DNA of 35,420 bases from an actinobacterium SCGC AAA028-A23 (GTDB lineage: Bacteria > Actinomycetota > Actinomycetes > Nanopelagicales > Nanopelagicaceae), in assembly GCA_000378905.1 (NCBI GenBank), contig KB900542.1:1-35420 (forward strand), in the 5' to 3' direction. Positions 18,224 to 30,792 of the stretch are shown here, piece after piece. Position numbers and translations under genes: made by a program. The notes beneath the pieces were generated by a model, which did not search any database, was not told where the DNA came from, and was given only the letters and a program-made list of their open reading frames with translations. Position 1 is the stretch's first letter, and each line of letters opens with the position of its first letter.

Positions 18224-18229
18224 TAGGGT
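18224..18229 (+). promoter_or_regulatory. Candidate -10 element for the coaE-uvrBAC transcript
   Basis: TAGGGT is separated by 7 nt from the coaE ATG (18237) and lies directly behind the rpsA terminator, where a new promoter is required. The spacing fits leaderless transcription. The same bases could serve as a weak ribosome site (AGGG), so the reading is uncertain. The place of a -35 is occupied by terminator sequence with no match. Confidence 0.35.
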
Positions 18230-18236
18230 TTAACTT

Positions 18237-18833
18237 ATGTTAATCGTCGCCTTAACCGGGGGTATTGGATCCGGTAAATCAACTGTGGGTGAGTTATTCC
18301 AGCAGTTAGGTGCGGTGGTTGTGGATTCTGATCAACTTGCTCGCGAGGTGGTAGAAAGAGGCAGTTCGGGTTTTGAACAAATAGTTACTTTATTTGGGGA
18401 TGAAATTCTAAAAAATGGTGAAATAAATAGATCCTTGCTGGCTGAGATTATTTTTAAAGATCCAGCAAAGCGAAAGAATCTTGAGCAAATCACCCACCCC
18501 TTAATCCGCAAAGCCTTCGCCGATATTGTCGCAAAATCAGGTGATCAGATGATTGTGATAAACCAGATACCTTTATTGGTTGAGTCCAAATATGAATACA
18601 ACTTTGACCATGTAATTGCCGTATCAACCTCCGAAGATAAGCGAATCGCAAGGCTTTTAGCTAAGGGGTATACCCAGGAGCAAATTCACAACCGAATGAA
18701 ATCTCAGGTCAGTGATGCAGCTCGGGAGAAGATTGCGGATTCAATAATTCAAAATAATGAAAGCGAAAAAGAGTTATTGCCGCAAGTTGAGAAAATATGG
18801 GAGCAACTTCAGTCCAAGCTAAAGAGTAAATAA
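18237..18833 (+). CDS. coaE: Dephospho-CoA kinase
   Basis: CoaE phosphorylates dephospho-CoA at the 3'-hydroxyl, the last step of coenzyme A synthesis. The 198-residue single-domain P-loop kinase begins [21 protein letters not shown] (Walker A, residues 8-16). The substrate-binding [13 protein letters not shown], the HPLIRKAF block, and [19 protein letters not shown] follow in the normal order. There is no C-terminal GrpB-like domain as found in mycobacterial CoaE. The stop overlaps the uvrB start by one base (TAATG), linking it to the excision-repair genes, a common actinobacterial neighbourhood. Confidence 0.95.
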   Translation: MLIVALTGGIGSGKSTVGELFQQLGAVVVDSDQLAREVVERGSSGFEQIVTLFGDEILKNGEINRSLLAEIIFKDPAKRKNLEQITHPLIRKAFADIVAKSGDQMIVINQIPLLVESKYEYNFDHVIAVSTSEDKRIARLLAKGYTQEQIHNRMKSQVSDAAREKIADSIIQNNESEKELLPQVEKIWEQLQSKLKSK

Positions 18834-20902
18834 TGCGCCCAATCTCCGACCTAACTCGAAGAGTTGAACCTTTTCAGGTAATCAGTGATTATGTTCCTGC
18901 CGGTGATCAACCAACCGCAATTGCCGAACTGGTATCACGTTTAGCAAAAGGTGAACAGGATGTTGTGCTTCTAGGAGCAACTGGAACAGGTAAATCTGCG
19001 ACTACAGCTTGGTTGATAGAACAAGTGCAAAGACCAACTTTAGTAATTGCTCCCAATAAAACATTGGCTGCCCAATTGGCAAATGAGTTTAAAGAGTTAC
19101 TACCTAATAACGCGGTTGAGTACTTTGTTTCATATTATGACTACTATCAACCCGAAGCCTACGTTCCTCAAACAGACACCTTTATTGAAAAAGACTCATC
19201 TATAAACGATGAAGTAGAAAGATTGCGACACTCTGCCACAAATTCACTGTTAACTAGGCGCGATGTAATTGTAGTTGCAACAGTCTCTTGTATTTATGGT
19301 CTTGGCACGCCACAGGAATACATAGATCGAATGGTTAAGTTAAAAATTGGAGATTCCATAGATCGCAATACATTACTTAGAAAATTTGTTGATATTCAAT
19401 ACAAGAGAAATGACATGGCGTTTGAGCGAGGAACATTCCGAGTGCGCGGAGATACTATCGAGATCATTCCCATGTATGAAGAGTTAGCTTTAAGAATTGA
19501 AATGTTTGGCGATGAAATTGAGAAGATCATGACTCTACATCCGTTAACTGGAGAGATTATTCGTGATGAAACTGAGATGTACGTTTTCCCAGCAACTCAT
19601 TACGCAGCAGGTCCAGAAACTATGGAGAGAGCGATAAAGGAAATTGAGTCTGAACTGGAAAAGCGCGTAGATGAGTTTGAGCGCTCAGGCAAATTACTTG
19701 AAGCACAGCGAATAAAGATGCGAACTACCTTTGATATTGAGATGATGAAACAACTTGGTTTTTGTTCAGGGATCGAGAACTATTCAAGGCATCTTGATGG
19801 CCGAGCAGAGGGATCAGCGCCTAATTGTTTGTTGGATTACTTCCCAGAAGATTTTCTAGTAGTTATCGATGAATCTCATGTGACTGTTCCCCAGATAGGA
19901 GCTATGCATGAGGGTGACGCTGCAAGAAAACGCACTTTAGTAGAACATGGATTTCGTTTACCAAGTGCAATGGATAATCGCCCTCTGAAATTTGCTGAGT
20001 TTTTAGATAGATGTGGCCAAAAAGTTTACTTATCTGCTACTCCAGGAAAATATGAACTTGAAAAAACAAATAATGATGTAGTTGAACAAGTCATTAGACC
20101 AACTGGTTTGGTGGACCCAAAAATTGTCATAAAACCAATAAAAGGGCAAATTGATGATTTGATTGCCGAAATTAGAATTAGGGCAGAGAAGAATGAAAGA
20201 GTATTAGTAACAACTTTAACCAAAAAAATGTCTGAAGATCTAACTGATTACATGCTGGAGATGGGCGTTAAGGTTAGATATCTACATTCTGAAGTTGATA
20301 CCTTGCGAAGAGTTGAATTACTTAGAGAGTTACGAACTGGTGAATACGATGTATTAATAGGAATAAATCTTCTTAGAGAAGGCTTGGATCTACCAGAAGT
20401 TTCATTGGTTGCAATTTTAGATGCTGATAAAGAGGGATTCTTAAGATCTGCAACTTCGTTGATTCAGACGATTGGGCGAGCAGCACGAAATGTTTCAGGC
20501 GAAGTTCATATGTATGCCGACAACATTACAAAATCAATGGCCAAAGCAATTGATGAAACAAATAGGAGGCGAGCCAAGCAGGTTGCCTATAATCTTGAAC
20601 ACGGGATTGATCCAACTCCGCTGCGCAAGAAGATTGCAGACATCACAGATTTGATCACTAAAGAGGTAGATGACACAGAGGAATTGTCAGCAAAAACCAA
20701 GAAAATCGGTTTTACTAGTGGGGTTAATCTGAAGAATGCCCAATCACTTCCTAAACAGGAGCTAATTGCGTTGATTGAGTCTCTTACAGATCAAATGAAA
20801 TTGGCAGCCTCTGAGTTAAGTTTTGAATTAGCGGCTAGATTAAGAGATGAAATAAGAGAACTAAAGCGAGAGCTAAAGGGAATGCACGAGGCAGGCAATT
20901 GA
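18833..20902 (+). CDS. uvrB: Excinuclease ABC subunit B
   Basis: UvrB is the helicase-like damage-verification subunit of nucleotide excision repair. The 689 residues include Walker [12 protein letters not shown] (near residue 45), the beta-hairpin region [21 protein letters not shown], the DEAD-type motif VVIDESHVT, helicase motif III LSATPG, motif [11 protein letters not shown], and a C-terminal UVR domain ([18 protein letters not shown]) that contacts UvrC. It is coupled to coaE by 1-nt overlap and its TGA overlaps the uvrA ATG by one base, so UvrB and UvrA are made from adjacent coupled frames. Confidence 0.98.
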   Translation: MRPISDLTRRVEPFQVISDYVPAGDQPTAIAELVSRLAKGEQDVVLLGATGTGKSATTAWLIEQVQRPTLVIAPNKTLAAQLANEFKELLPNNAVEYFVSYYDYYQPEAYVPQTDTFIEKDSSINDEVERLRHSATNSLLTRRDVIVVATVSCIYGLGTPQEYIDRMVKLKIGDSIDRNTLLRKFVDIQYKRNDMAFERGTFRVRGDTIEIIPMYEELALRIEMFGDEIEKIMTLHPLTGEIIRDETEMYVFPATHYAAGPETMERAIKEIESELEKRVDEFERSGKLLEAQRIKMRTTFDIEMMKQLGFCSGIENYSRHLDGRAEGSAPNCLLDYFPEDFLVVIDESHVTVPQIGAMHEGDAARKRTLVEHGFRLPSAMDNRPLKFAEFLDRCGQKVYLSATPGKYELEKTNNDVVEQVIRPTGLVDPKIVIKPIKGQIDDLIAEIRIRAEKNERVLVTTLTKKMSEDLTDYMLEMGVKVRYLHSEVDTLRRVELLRELRTGEYDVLIGINLLREGLDLPEVSLVAILDADKEGFLRSATSLIQTIGRAARNVSGEVHMYADNITKSMAKAIDETNRRRAKQVAYNLEHGIDPTPLRKKIADITDLITKEVDDTEELSAKTKKIGFTSGVNLKNAQSLPKQELIALIESLTDQMKLAASELSFELAARLRDEIRELKRELKGMHEAGN

Positions 20903-23742
20903 TGAATGATCGCTTAATAGTTCGCGGTGCCCGTGAGCACAACTTAAAAAATGTTTCCCTTGATATGCCTCGAAACTCGCTTATCGTTTTTACAGGTTTA
21001 TCCGGTTCCGGAAAATCATCTTTGGCTTTCGATACGATATTTGCTGAAGGCCAACGTAGATATGTTGAATCACTTTCAGCTTATGCTCGACAATTTCTTG
21101 GTCAAATGGATAAGCCTGATGTTGATTTTATTGAGGGACTATCTCCAGCGGTTTCAATTGATCAAAAGTCCACCAACAGAAACCCAAGATCAACAGTTGG
21201 AACTATTACTGAAGTTTATGATTATTTACGGTTACTTTTTGCAAGAGCGGGTAAGCCTCACTGTCCAAAATGTGGAAAAGCGATTGCCAAGCAAACTCCA
21301 CAAAACATCGTGGATCAGATATTGCAAATGGAAGAAGGATTAAAATTCCAAGTTTTGGCTCCCGTAATTCGGGCAAGAAAGGGAGAGTTCCTGGACCTGT
21401 TCAAAGATTTCACAACACAGGGTTATTCCAGAGTTAGAGTTGATGGCACTACATATCAGATTTCCGAAGTGCCAAAACTAAAGAAACAAGAGAAACACAC
21501 AATTGAGGTTGTTGTTGATCGTTTAAGCGTGAAATCTGAAAGCAAATCAAGAATCACCGATTCGATCGAAACGGCACTGAAACTTGCAAGTGGTTTAGTC
21601 ATTCTTGATTTCGTGGATGCTAAAAAAGATTCACCAGATAAAGAAAAATCATTTAGTGAGCATATGGCTTGCCATGAATGCGAGCTATCTTTTGAGGAGT
21701 TAGAGCCACGTTCGTTTTCTTTCAACTCTCCATTTGGAGCCTGCCCTGAATGCACTGGTATAGGAACAAAACTTGAGGTAGATGAAGAATTGATCATTCC
21801 CGATGATTCTTTATCAATTGATGATGGTGCAATTGCGCCTTGGTCAGGTGGTCAATCTTCAGAGTATTTTCTGCGCTTGCTCGAAGGTTTATCTGCTGAT
21901 TTAAAGTTTTCGTTAACGGTTCCGTGGAAGAAATTATCTGAGAAGGCAAAAGGTGCAATCTTAAATGGCTGGGATTATGAAGTGCATGTTAAATACAAAA
22001 ATCGTTATGGTCGCGTAAGGAATTATTCAACGGGTTTCGAAGGAGTTATTCCGTTTATCCATCGTCGCCATGGTGAAACAGACAGTGATTACAGCCGCGA
22101 TAAATATGAGGCATATATGCGGGAAACTCCATGTCCTTCATGTAAGGGGAGTAGGTTAAAACCTGAAGTACTTGCTGTAACGCTCGGTGGTAAAAACATT
22201 GCGCAGATCTGTGATTACTCAATCGCTGAATGCGCAGTATTTCTTAAAGAGATATCTCTGACAGCTCGAGAGAAAAAAATTGCCGAACGAGTGCTTAAAG
22301 AGGTTCATGCACGCTTGGGATTTTTACTAGATGTCGGTCTAGATTATCTATCTTTAGCCCGACCTGCAGCCACATTATCTGGTGGCGAGGCCCAGCGAAT
22401 TCGTCTTGCTACTCAAATCGGTTCTGGGTTAACAGGAGTTTTGTATGTGCTCGATGAACCAAGTATTGGATTACATCAACGTGATAACCGGAAATTGATT
22501 GAAACTTTAACAAGGCTTAGAGACTTAGGTAATACGTTGATTGTGGTTGAACATGATGAAGACACGATTCGAACTGCTGATTGGATTGTAGATATCGGAC
22601 CTGGCGCAGGCGAGCACGGTGGCAAAGTTGTATCTTCTGGAAGTTATGGAGATCTGATTGCGAGCAAAGAATCTATAACTGGTGCATATCTATCAGGCAA
22701 ATCAGTCATTGCAATTCCTAAAAAACGTAGAGCAATAGACATGAAAAAATCTCTAACTGTTAAGGATGCTAAGGAGAATAATTTACAGAATATTGATGTG
22801 ACATTCCCGCTTGCTGCATTTATCGCCGTAACCGGTGTTAGCGGATCTGGAAAATCAACTCTGGTTAATGACATTTTGTACTCAGTTTTGGCTAACAAAT
22901 TAAACGGAGCAAGGATTGTTCCTGGTCGCCATAGAACTATTACTGGTCTTGACCAATTAGACAAGGTAGTTCATGTGGACCAATCGCCAATTGGTCGAAC
23001 TCCGCGTTCTAATCCCGCAACATACACAGGTGTTTTTGACAAGGTGCGCGCTTTGTTTGCAGAAACTAGTGAAGCTAAAGTCAGAGGTTACCAACAAGGC
23101 CGTTTCTCTTTCAATGTTAAAGGTGGCAGGTGTGAAAACTGCTCTGGCGACGGAACTATAACCATCGAAATGAATTTCCTCCCAGATGTTTATGTGCCTT
23201 GTGAAGTTTGCCATGGAGCAAGATATAACCGTGAAACTTTAGAGGTGCACTACAAGGGAAAAACAATTGCTCAAGTTTTAGATATGCCGATTGAAGAGGC
23301 AAGTAAGTTCTTTGAATCTGTCCCAGCTATAGCAAGATTTCTTACAACCTTGTGCGATGTTGGTCTTGGATATGTCAGGTTGGGTCAATCAGCCCCGACG
23401 CTTTCTGGAGGAGAAGCTCAGCGCGTAAAACTGGCAACAGAGTTACAACGCCGCTCTACTGGACGCACTATTTATGTACTTGATGAACCTACAACCGGTT
23501 TGCATTTTGAGGATGTGAGAAAGCTGCTTTTGGTTTTGAATCGATTAGTGGATACAGGTAACACCGTTATCGTCATCGAACATAATCTAGATGTAATTAA
23601 ATGTGCTGATTGGGTAATAGATCTTGGCCCAGAAGGTGGATCCGGTGGCGGTTTAGTTGTTGCAGAAGGACGCCCGGAAGATATTGTTAAAAACCAAAAG
23701 AGTTATACCGGAAAGTTTCTAGCCAACGCGCTTAAGAAATAA
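20902..23742 (+). CDS. uvrA: Excinuclease ABC subunit A
   Basis: UvrA is the dimeric ABC-type ATPase that finds DNA damage and loads UvrB. The 946-residue protein has two ATPase modules, Walker [10 protein letters not shown] near residue 31 and GVSGSGKST near 650, each with an LSGGEAQR signature and a LDEP Walker B. Zinc modules are seen at CHECEL with CPECTG (after FNSPFGA) and at CENCSGDG with [10 protein letters not shown]; a further CPKCGKA pair lies near residue 115. The start is ATG 20902; the longer frame begins one codon earlier at TTG. It lies between uvrB and uvrC with gaps of -1 and 3 nt. Confidence 0.98.
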   Translation: MNDRLIVRGAREHNLKNVSLDMPRNSLIVFTGLSGSGKSSLAFDTIFAEGQRRYVESLSAYARQFLGQMDKPDVDFIEGLSPAVSIDQKSTNRNPRSTVGTITEVYDYLRLLFARAGKPHCPKCGKAIAKQTPQNIVDQILQMEEGLKFQVLAPVIRARKGEFLDLFKDFTTQGYSRVRVDGTTYQISEVPKLKKQEKHTIEVVVDRLSVKSESKSRITDSIETALKLASGLVILDFVDAKKDSPDKEKSFSEHMACHECELSFEELEPRSFSFNSPFGACPECTGIGTKLEVDEELIIPDDSLSIDDGAIAPWSGGQSSEYFLRLLEGLSADLKFSLTVPWKKLSEKAKGAILNGWDYEVHVKYKNRYGRVRNYSTGFEGVIPFIHRRHGETDSDYSRDKYEAYMRETPCPSCKGSRLKPEVLAVTLGGKNIAQICDYSIAECAVFLKEISLTAREKKIAERVLKEVHARLGFLLDVGLDYLSLARPAATLSGGEAQRIRLATQIGSGLTGVLYVLDEPSIGLHQRDNRKLIETLTRLRDLGNTLIVVEHDEDTIRTADWIVDIGPGAGEHGGKVVSSGSYGDLIASKESITGAYLSGKSVIAIPKKRRAIDMKKSLTVKDAKENNLQNIDVTFPLAAFIAVTGVSGSGKSTLVNDILYSVLANKLNGARIVPGRHRTITGLDQLDKVVHVDQSPIGRTPRSNPATYTGVFDKVRALFAETSEAKVRGYQQGRFSFNVKGGRCENCSGDGTITIEMNFLPDVYVPCEVCHGARYNRETLEVHYKGKTIAQVLDMPIEEASKFFESVPAIARFLTTLCDVGLGYVRLGQSAPTLSGGEAQRVKLATELQRRSTGRTIYVLDEPTTGLHFEDVRKLLLVLNRLVDTGNTVIVIEHNLDVIKCADWVIDLGPEGGSGGGLVVAEGRPEDIVKNQKSYTGKFLANALKK

Positions 23743-23745
23743 CCC

Positions 23746-25659
23746 ATGAGTGATCCAAAAAGCTACCGACCTACCAACCTTCCGAATGATCCTGGTGTGT
23801 ATCGGTTCTTTGATAAGAACGACAAGATTATTTATGTGGGTAAAGCTAAGAACATAAAAAATCGACTTAACTCCTATTTTGGCAGCAATTTACAAATAAA
23901 AACTCGAAGAATGGTAAACACTGCAGTTCGGGTTGATTGGACAGTTGTTAACACTGAAGTAGAGGCACTTCAGTTGGAGTTCACATGGATAAAGCAATAT
24001 AGCCCAGATTTCAATGTGCAGTTCAAGGATGATAAGTCATATCCATATTTAGCGATAGATTTGAATTCTGAATATCCACGATTGTTCATATCCAGGGCAA
24101 AGAAAATTGCAGGTGTCAAATACTTTGGACCGTATTCGCATGCCTGGGCTTTGCGAAGCACATTTGAAACCCTTATCAAGATTTACCCTGTGAGAACTTG
24201 CAGTGAATCTAATTTTCAAACTGCTAAAAGAAATAAACGACAGTGCTTGCTAGGTGATATTGGTAAATGTGTAGCACCATGTGTGGAATGGGTAGACCAA
24301 TCTGAGCATAGGAAATTAGCAACGGATTTGGCATCATTCTTAGAAAAGTCTCCTGAAGAAATATCATTACGAATTGAAGAGGAAATGAAAGTTGCTTCAA
24401 ATATGCAGGAGTATGAGCGTGCTGCAAAATTACGCGATCAGCTTGAAGCAATAAATAAAGCATTTGAATCTACAGATCGTTTTTTGAACCAGAATATTGA
24501 TGCTGACGTACTAGCTATACATGAAGAGATCACGCATGCTGCATTATCGCAATTTATTATTTCATCTGGAAGAATTACTGGTTCACGATCTTGGATTATT
24601 GATCGCGCCAATTTACTCGAAGATGAATCAATAATCTCGGCATTGATAGGAAAAGTTTATGGAGACAGTATTCCTCCCAGCGAGATACTAGTTGATTCTT
24701 TACCAGTTGATCATGAGGTGCTTGAAACTTGGTTAAGTGAGAAGCGTGGGAAATCTGTTGAGTTAATGCAGCCTTCACGGGGTGAAAAATTTGATTTAGT
24801 GCAAATGGTGAAAAGAAATGCCAATCAATCGTTAATACAGTATTTAAGTAAAAGGGCTAATGATGCTGCGGTTAGTGGATCAGCTCTGGCTGAAATAGCA
24901 GAGCAGCTTGAGTTGGTAGAACTACCGCTTAGGATTGAATGTTTTGATGTGTCTAATATTCAAGGAACATCAATGGTAGCTTCAATGGTTGTGTTTGAAG
25001 ATGGTCAACCAAAAAAGAGTGATTATCGAAGGTTCTCAATATCCGATGACTTAGATTTTGATGATACAAAAGCGATGTATCACGTAATTACGCGGCGGTT
25101 TAAGAGATATCTGGAAGAAAAAGATGTAGATCTTGTTGATTCAAAGATTGCAGGTGGTACGCGGCCAAAATTTGCTTATCCTCCTCAATTAGTTGTTGTA
25201 GATGGCGGTAAGCCTCAGGTGAATGCTGCTGCGAAAGCTTTACAAGATCTAGGAATCACAGATGTTGCATTGTGCGGCTTAGCAAAACGACTGGAAGAGG
25301 TGTGGTTACCAAACAATAGTGAACCAGTAATTTTCCCAAGGCATAGCGAGGCTTTGTACTTATTGCAGAAGATCCGAGATGAAGCACATCGGTTTGCGAT
25401 TAATTTTCATAGAAGTAAACGATCTAAGTTAATGCTTGAATCTCTACTTGATGATTTAAGTGGATTAGGCGAGGCCCGGAAAAAGGCATTACTTACACAT
25501 TTTGGATCAGTAACTGCTTTACGTAGTGCAACTGAATCTGATATTTCTGAGATCCCAGGGATTGGCGAAAAAATGGCAAAATCGATAGTTGAACAACTAA
25601 AAGTAGTAATCAATGCGAACAAAATCGATACTGAAACAGGCGAAATTTTGGGTGCTTGA
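23746..25659 (+). CDS. uvrC: Excinuclease ABC subunit C
   Basis: UvrC makes both incisions around the lesion. The 637 residues carry the N-terminal GIY-YIG nuclease (GVYRFFDKNDKIIYVGKAKN), a cysteine cluster (RTCSESNFQTAKRNKRQC, CVAPC), a UVR domain that binds UvrB (YERAAKLRDQLEAINKAF, near residue 225), the RNase H-like second nuclease (IECFDVSNIQGTSMVASMVV, VVVDGGKPQVNAA) and a C-terminal double helix-hairpin-helix (LDDLSGLGEARKKALLTHFG, ISEIPGIGEKMAKSI). Having uvrB, uvrA and uvrC consecutive in one unit is tighter than the scattered arrangement of many bacteria. Confidence 0.97.
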   Translation: MSDPKSYRPTNLPNDPGVYRFFDKNDKIIYVGKAKNIKNRLNSYFGSNLQIKTRRMVNTAVRVDWTVVNTEVEALQLEFTWIKQYSPDFNVQFKDDKSYPYLAIDLNSEYPRLFISRAKKIAGVKYFGPYSHAWALRSTFETLIKIYPVRTCSESNFQTAKRNKRQCLLGDIGKCVAPCVEWVDQSEHRKLATDLASFLEKSPEEISLRIEEEMKVASNMQEYERAAKLRDQLEAINKAFESTDRFLNQNIDADVLAIHEEITHAALSQFIISSGRITGSRSWIIDRANLLEDESIISALIGKVYGDSIPPSEILVDSLPVDHEVLETWLSEKRGKSVELMQPSRGEKFDLVQMVKRNANQSLIQYLSKRANDAAVSGSALAEIAEQLELVELPLRIECFDVSNIQGTSMVASMVVFEDGQPKKSDYRRFSISDDLDFDDTKAMYHVITRRFKRYLEEKDVDLVDSKIAGGTRPKFAYPPQLVVVDGGKPQVNAAAKALQDLGITDVALCGLAKRLEEVWLPNNSEPVIFPRHSEALYLLQKIRDEAHRFAINFHRSKRSKLMLESLLDDLSGLGEARKKALLTHFGSVTALRSATESDISEIPGIGEKMAKSIVEQLKVVINANKIDTETGEILGA

Positions 25660-25680
25660 CAGATATAGCAAGATATTCAT

Positions 25681-26559
25681 ATGACGAGTGATACAGAAAT
25701 TTTAGTTATCTCTGGCATGAGCGGGGCAGGGAGATCAACGGTTGCCCATAGCTTGGAAGATTTAGGTTGGTATGTTGTCGATAATCTTCCCCCTGCCCTT
25801 GTTGGTGATTTAATTGAATTAGTAGAAAAATCAGTTCAGAAAATTGCAGTAGTAATTGATGTTCGAGGTAGAGCTTTTTTTGATGACTTAACAAATGCAC
25901 TTGCCGATTTGGCCGAACAAGGAATTTCAAGAAAAATACTTTTTGTCGATGCGGCCGATGATGCTTTGGTTCGCCGATTTGAGTCGACTCGAAGACCCCA
26001 TCCTTTGCAAGGCGGTGGAAGAATCCTTGACGGCATAAGCAAAGAACGTGTTCGTTTACAAGAAATTAGAAACGCAGCGGACATAGTTATTGATTCATCT
26101 GCGTTAAACATTCATCAACTCGAAAAGAAAGTAAATGATTATTTCAACCAAAGCTCAGATGTTGATCTTAAAGTGAATATTCTTTCCTTTGGCTATAAGT
26201 ATGGGATACCTGTTGATGCAGATTTAGTCATGGATTGTCGGTTCATAGCAAATCCTCATTGGGACCCTAAATTGAGACCATTAACTGGAATGGATAAATC
26301 CGTTAGTAAAGCTGTTTTGGAAAGTGCGAATGTCGAGGAATTCTTGGAGAGATACCAATTGCTTTTTGACACTTTAGCTAAAGGTTTCATTACTGAAGGT
26401 AGAAAATTCTTAACTCTTGCAATTGGGTGTACAGGAGGAAAGCATCGATCAGTGGCAATAACTGAGGAGTTGGTTACTCGATTAGCTAATGGAAAAAATC
26501 TCTCTAATTATCGAATCCAAACTCATGGCATACATCGGGATTTGGGAAGAGAAATTTAG
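25681..26559 (+). CDS. rapZ: RNase adapter / nucleotide-binding protein RapZ
   Basis: RapZ-family protein of 292 residues. The N-terminal P-loop is SGMSGAGRST, with Arg18 where the Walker lysine normally is, a variation I recall from other actinobacterial members. NLPPALV, RRPHPLQ and the C-terminal domain blocks SFGYKYGIP, DCRFIANPHWDP, LTGMD and IGCTGGKHRSVAITEEL are all family hallmarks. In E. coli RapZ binds GlcN6P and guides RNase E to GlmZ; its role in Actinobacteria is less defined. It follows uvrC after 21 nt, abuts yvcK and precedes whiA, the conserved rapZ-yvcK-whiA trio. Confidence 0.95.
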   Translation: MTSDTEILVISGMSGAGRSTVAHSLEDLGWYVVDNLPPALVGDLIELVEKSVQKIAVVIDVRGRAFFDDLTNALADLAEQGISRKILFVDAADDALVRRFESTRRPHPLQGGGRILDGISKERVRLQEIRNAADIVIDSSALNIHQLEKKVNDYFNQSSDVDLKVNILSFGYKYGIPVDADLVMDCRFIANPHWDPKLRPLTGMDKSVSKAVLESANVEEFLERYQLLFDTLAKGFITEGRKFLTLAIGCTGGKHRSVAITEELVTRLANGKNLSNYRIQTHGIHRDLGREI

Positions 26560-27492
26560 ATGCTTCAAAATCCAAAAGTAGTTTGCCTAGGTGGAGGTCA
26601 CGGATTGGCTGCCACATTATCGGCAATGAGGAATGTAACTAAGAATGTAACTGCGGTAGTAACTGTTGCAGATAATGGAGGTTCCTCTGGAAGATTAAGG
26701 GAAGAGTTTAATTCGTTGCCGCCTGGAGATTTACGAATGGCATTAGCAGCTTTGTGTGCCGATGATGAATGGGGAAGAAGCTGGGCAGAAATAATGCAGT
26801 ACCGATTCACAAGCGAAGGTCCAACTAATAACCACGCTGTGGGGAATTTATTGTTGACTGCACTGTGGGATCGCAATCAAGATCTAGTAAATGGTCTGGA
26901 TCGCATTGGTGATTTACTAAAAGTTGTGGGTCGGGTTTTACCAATGGCACTTGAACCATTGGATATAGAAGGAAAATTTGAGAATCATGACCAAGCTTCT
27001 GTTGTTAGAGGTCAGGTTCAAGTTGCTGTGGCAACTGGAAAGGTTAAAGAGCTTCGACTAATTCCAAGTAATCCAAAGGTAACGCCTGAGGCGATCGCAG
27101 CAATTGCTGATGCCGACTGGATAACATTTGGTCCAGGCTCGTGGCTATCCAGTGTTATGCCACATTTCTTATTCAAAGAACAAGCAGATGCCTTTAAGAA
27201 TAGTTCAGCAAAGAAAATTATGATTTTTAATTTGCCTGACAAATCTACATCCGATGAGTTCTCAGGTATTTCTCTCGAAGAGCATTTGCAGTTGGTCCTT
27301 GATCATGTGCCAGATCTAACATTTGATATTGCGTTGATTGATAAAGTGTTTGAAGGTAAAGAACCTGGATTTAGTCAGTTGGTAGAGAAATGTGGTGGCA
27401 GAGTCATTACTCTTGACCTAGCAGATAATGTTGTTAATTTCCACCATGATAAGAATAAATTAATTTCTGCTTTCGCCCACATTTTTAGCTAA
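26560..27492 (+). CDS. yvcK: YvcK/CofD-like gluconeogenesis factor
   Basis: A 310-residue protein of the CofD/YvcK superfamily. Family motifs visible are the N-terminal nucleotide-sugar loop CLGGGHGLAATLSAM, the VADNGGSSGRLREEF block, PPGDLRMALAAL, NHAVGNLLL and the ITFGPGSWLSSVMPH strand. YvcK proteins bind UDP-GlcNAc and are required for growth on gluconeogenic carbon and for correct cell-wall synthesis in Gram-positive bacteria. The CofD transferase activity is not expected. The ATG directly follows the rapZ stop with no gap. Confidence 0.94.
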   Translation: MLQNPKVVCLGGGHGLAATLSAMRNVTKNVTAVVTVADNGGSSGRLREEFNSLPPGDLRMALAALCADDEWGRSWAEIMQYRFTSEGPTNNHAVGNLLLTALWDRNQDLVNGLDRIGDLLKVVGRVLPMALEPLDIEGKFENHDQASVVRGQVQVAVATGKVKELRLIPSNPKVTPEAIAAIADADWITFGPGSWLSSVMPHFLFKEQADAFKNSSAKKIMIFNLPDKSTSDEFSGISLEEHLQLVLDHVPDLTFDIALIDKVFEGKEPGFSQLVEKCGGRVITLDLADNVVNFHHDKNKLISAFAHIFS

Positions 27493-27532
27493 TACCTGCT
27501 TAGATATCCCATAGACGATAGGAGGAACATTT

Positions 27533-28510
27533 ATGGCAATGACAGAAGCGGTTAAAGATGAATTGGGCAGGTTGTCCATTTCAAAGCCTTGTTGTCGTAA
27601 AGCTGAAGTTTCTTCAATACTCCGTTTTGCCGGTGGATTACATATCGCAGCAGGCAAAATAATCATCGAAGTGGAATTGGACGCGGCCCAAAGCGCCCGC
27701 AGATTACGCAAAGATATAGCTGAAATCTTTGGTCATGAGAGTGAACTATCAGTTGTCTCTTCAAGTGGAATTCGTAAGGGAAGTAGATACATAGTTCGAG
27801 TTTTAGTAGATGGTGATGCGTTAGCACGACAAACTGGATTAGTTGATGCCAATAACAGGCCAATTAGAGGATTACCGCCTCAGGTTGTATCGGCAGCTAT
27901 TTGTGATTCAGAGGCTGCTTGGAGAGGTGCATTCTTAGCACATGGTTCCTTGACTGAACCAGGCCGCTCATCAGCACTTGAAATTACCTGTCCAGGACCT
28001 GAAGCTGCTTTAGCGTTAGTTGGCGCAGCAAGAAGATTGGGAATTACTGCAAAAGCTCGCGAAGTTAGAAGTGTCGACCGAGTTGTGATTAGAGATGGAG
28101 ATGCAATCGGAGCTTTGTTAACTAGGTTGGGTGCGCATGAAACTGTCTTGGCATGGGAAGAAAGAAGAATGCGCCGTGAAGTACGCGCAACTGCAAATAG
28201 GTTGGCTAATTTTGATGATGCGAATTTACGGCGTTCTGCACGCGCTGCCGTAGCAGCATCAGCAAGAGTTCAACGCGCGATGGAAATATTGGGATCGGAA
28301 ATTCCTTCACATTTAAAAGAAGCTGGTGAATTACGAGTTAATCACGGTCAGGCTAGTTTGGAAGAATTAGGATCCTTAGCTACACCGCCCATGACAAAGG
28401 ATGCGATTGCAGGCAGGATACGAAGGCTTTTAGCGATGGCTGATAAGAGAGCCAGGGAATTAGGAGTACCCGATACTGAGGCTAGCATCAGCCCAGATCT
28501 ATTGAATTAA
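27533..28510 (+). CDS. whiA: WhiA-family DNA-binding protein
   Basis: WhiA combines an N-terminal LAGLIDADG-like domain without nuclease function (about residues 1-210, including [13 protein letters not shown] and [18 protein letters not shown]) with a C-terminal helix-turn-helix ([24 protein letters not shown], residues about 270-300). It controls cell division and sporulation genes with WhiB in Streptomyces; in non-sporulating bacteria it affects division and chromosome segregation. The start has the strongest ribosome site of the window (AGGAGG, 27521-27526) 6-7 nt before ATG 27533. A second ATG two codons later is less well placed. The 40-bp gap to yvcK holds no clear promoter. Confidence 0.96.
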   Translation: MAMTEAVKDELGRLSISKPCCRKAEVSSILRFAGGLHIAAGKIIIEVELDAAQSARRLRKDIAEIFGHESELSVVSSSGIRKGSRYIVRVLVDGDALARQTGLVDANNRPIRGLPPQVVSAAICDSEAAWRGAFLAHGSLTEPGRSSALEITCPGPEAALALVGAARRLGITAKAREVRSVDRVVIRDGDAIGALLTRLGAHETVLAWEERRMRREVRATANRLANFDDANLRRSARAAVAASARVQRAMEILGSEIPSHLKEAGELRVNHGQASLEELGSLATPPMTKDAIAGRIRRLLAMADKRARELGVPDTEASISPDLLN

Positions 28511-28543
28511 ACAAGATTTAAGAAATGGTAAGATAATTTCCTC

Positions 28544-29592
<1,049 letters not shown>

Positions 29593-29597
29593 ATTAG

Positions 29598-30782
29598 ATG
29601 AGTATAAAAAACTTCTCTGAAATCATTCCGCAAAATAGAAGAGTAATACTGCGTTGTGATTTAAATGTACCGGTTAAAAATGGTGTAATCGGCGATGATG
29701 GACGAATTGTTGCCTCACTTAGCACCATAAAGGAGCTTCTAGATAACAACTGCTCAATAGTTGTTATCGCCCACCTAGGACGGCCAAAAGGTCAAATAAA
29801 TCCTGATCTATCACTGCAACCAATAGCAAAAAAACTAGGTGAGCTTTTAAATCGAGAGGTTAAATTCTCCACGGAAATACTTGGAATAAAAAATGTTGCG
29901 CAAAGCTTGGCTCCGGGTGAAATTCTTATGTTGGAAAATATTCGTTTCTTAGAAAATGAAACTAGCAAGGATGAGGCTTTGCGAAATAAACTTGCCACGG
30001 AACTTTCAGAGTATGGTGATTTCTACGTTGGGGATGGATTTGGTGCTGTTCACCGTAAGCACGCCTCAGTTTATGAACTTGCAAGACTGTTGCCACACTG
30101 TGCAGGTAGCCTAATTTCCAATGAAGTTAAGGTTCTAGAGAAATTAAGTTCAAATCCTGATAGACCATATGGTGTGGTATTAGGTGGAGCAAAAGTGTCA
30201 GACAAAATAGGTGTTATTTCAAATCTGCTAGATAAAGTTGATGTGCTCATTGTTGGTGGAGGTATGGTGTTTACCTTTCTTGCGGCAAACGGAATGCAGA
30301 TTGGTAAATCTCTCGTTGAAACGGATTTGGTTCCTACTGTGAAAGATTTGTTGCTTCGTGCTAATTCTTTGGGCGTGAAGATCTTATTGCCGAGTGACAT
30401 AGTTGTTGCCAAGGAGTTTGCAGAAAATTCACAGCCATCAGTGGTTTCATCTGACCAAATCCCCATGGATCAGATGGGACTTGATATCGGACCAGTTAGT
30501 GCAAGTGCTTTTGCGGATGAGATTAAGAAATGTAAAACTGTGTTTTGGAATGGTCCGATGGGGGTTTTTGAGTTCGCGAATTTTTCCAATGGCACAAAGG
30601 TTGTTGCACAGGCTTTGACTGAGGTTAAGGGTTTAGCAGTGGTCGGCGGGGGAGATTCGGCAGCGGCTGTTCGTAAACTAGGATTCGAGGATAATCAATT
30701 CGGATATATCTCAACTGGTGGCGGTGCATCTCTTGAGTATCTTGAAGGGAAAGAACTCCCAGGATTGAATGCTTTAGGTTAA
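29598..30782 (+). CDS. pgk: Phosphoglycerate kinase
   Basis: Pgk makes ATP from 1,3-bisphosphoglycerate. The 394-residue protein has the N-domain substrate site ([43 protein letters not shown]) and the C-domain nucleotide site ([31 protein letters not shown], and GGGDSAAAV followed by [18 protein letters not shown]). It starts 5 nt after gap with no ribosome site in the gap, so its translation is presumably coupled to gap. tpiA follows after 10 nt. Confidence 0.98.
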   Translation: MSIKNFSEIIPQNRRVILRCDLNVPVKNGVIGDDGRIVASLSTIKELLDNNCSIVVIAHLGRPKGQINPDLSLQPIAKKLGELLNREVKFSTEILGIKNVAQSLAPGEILMLENIRFLENETSKDEALRNKLATELSEYGDFYVGDGFGAVHRKHASVYELARLLPHCAGSLISNEVKVLEKLSSNPDRPYGVVLGGAKVSDKIGVISNLLDKVDVLIVGGGMVFTFLAANGMQIGKSLVETDLVPTVKDLLLRANSLGVKILLPSDIVVAKEFAENSQPSVVSSDQIPMDQMGLDIGPVSASAFADEIKKCKTVFWNGPMGVFEFANFSNGTKVVAQALTEVKGLAVVGGGDSAAAVRKLGFEDNQFGYISTGGGASLEYLEGKELPGLNALG

Positions 30783-30792
30783 GGATGATCAG

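Noticed and set aside
17922-18233. 103-codon open frame on the plus strand inside and after rpsA
   Set aside because: It overlaps the clear S1 frame, has no family features, and its end runs through the rpsA terminator.
25656-25661. Perfect TTGACA just before rapZ, as a promoter
   Set aside because: It overlaps the uvrC stop codon, and the only hexamers at 16-18 nt distance overlap the rapZ start codon, which would put transcription start inside the gene with no suitable later start codon. Probably chance.
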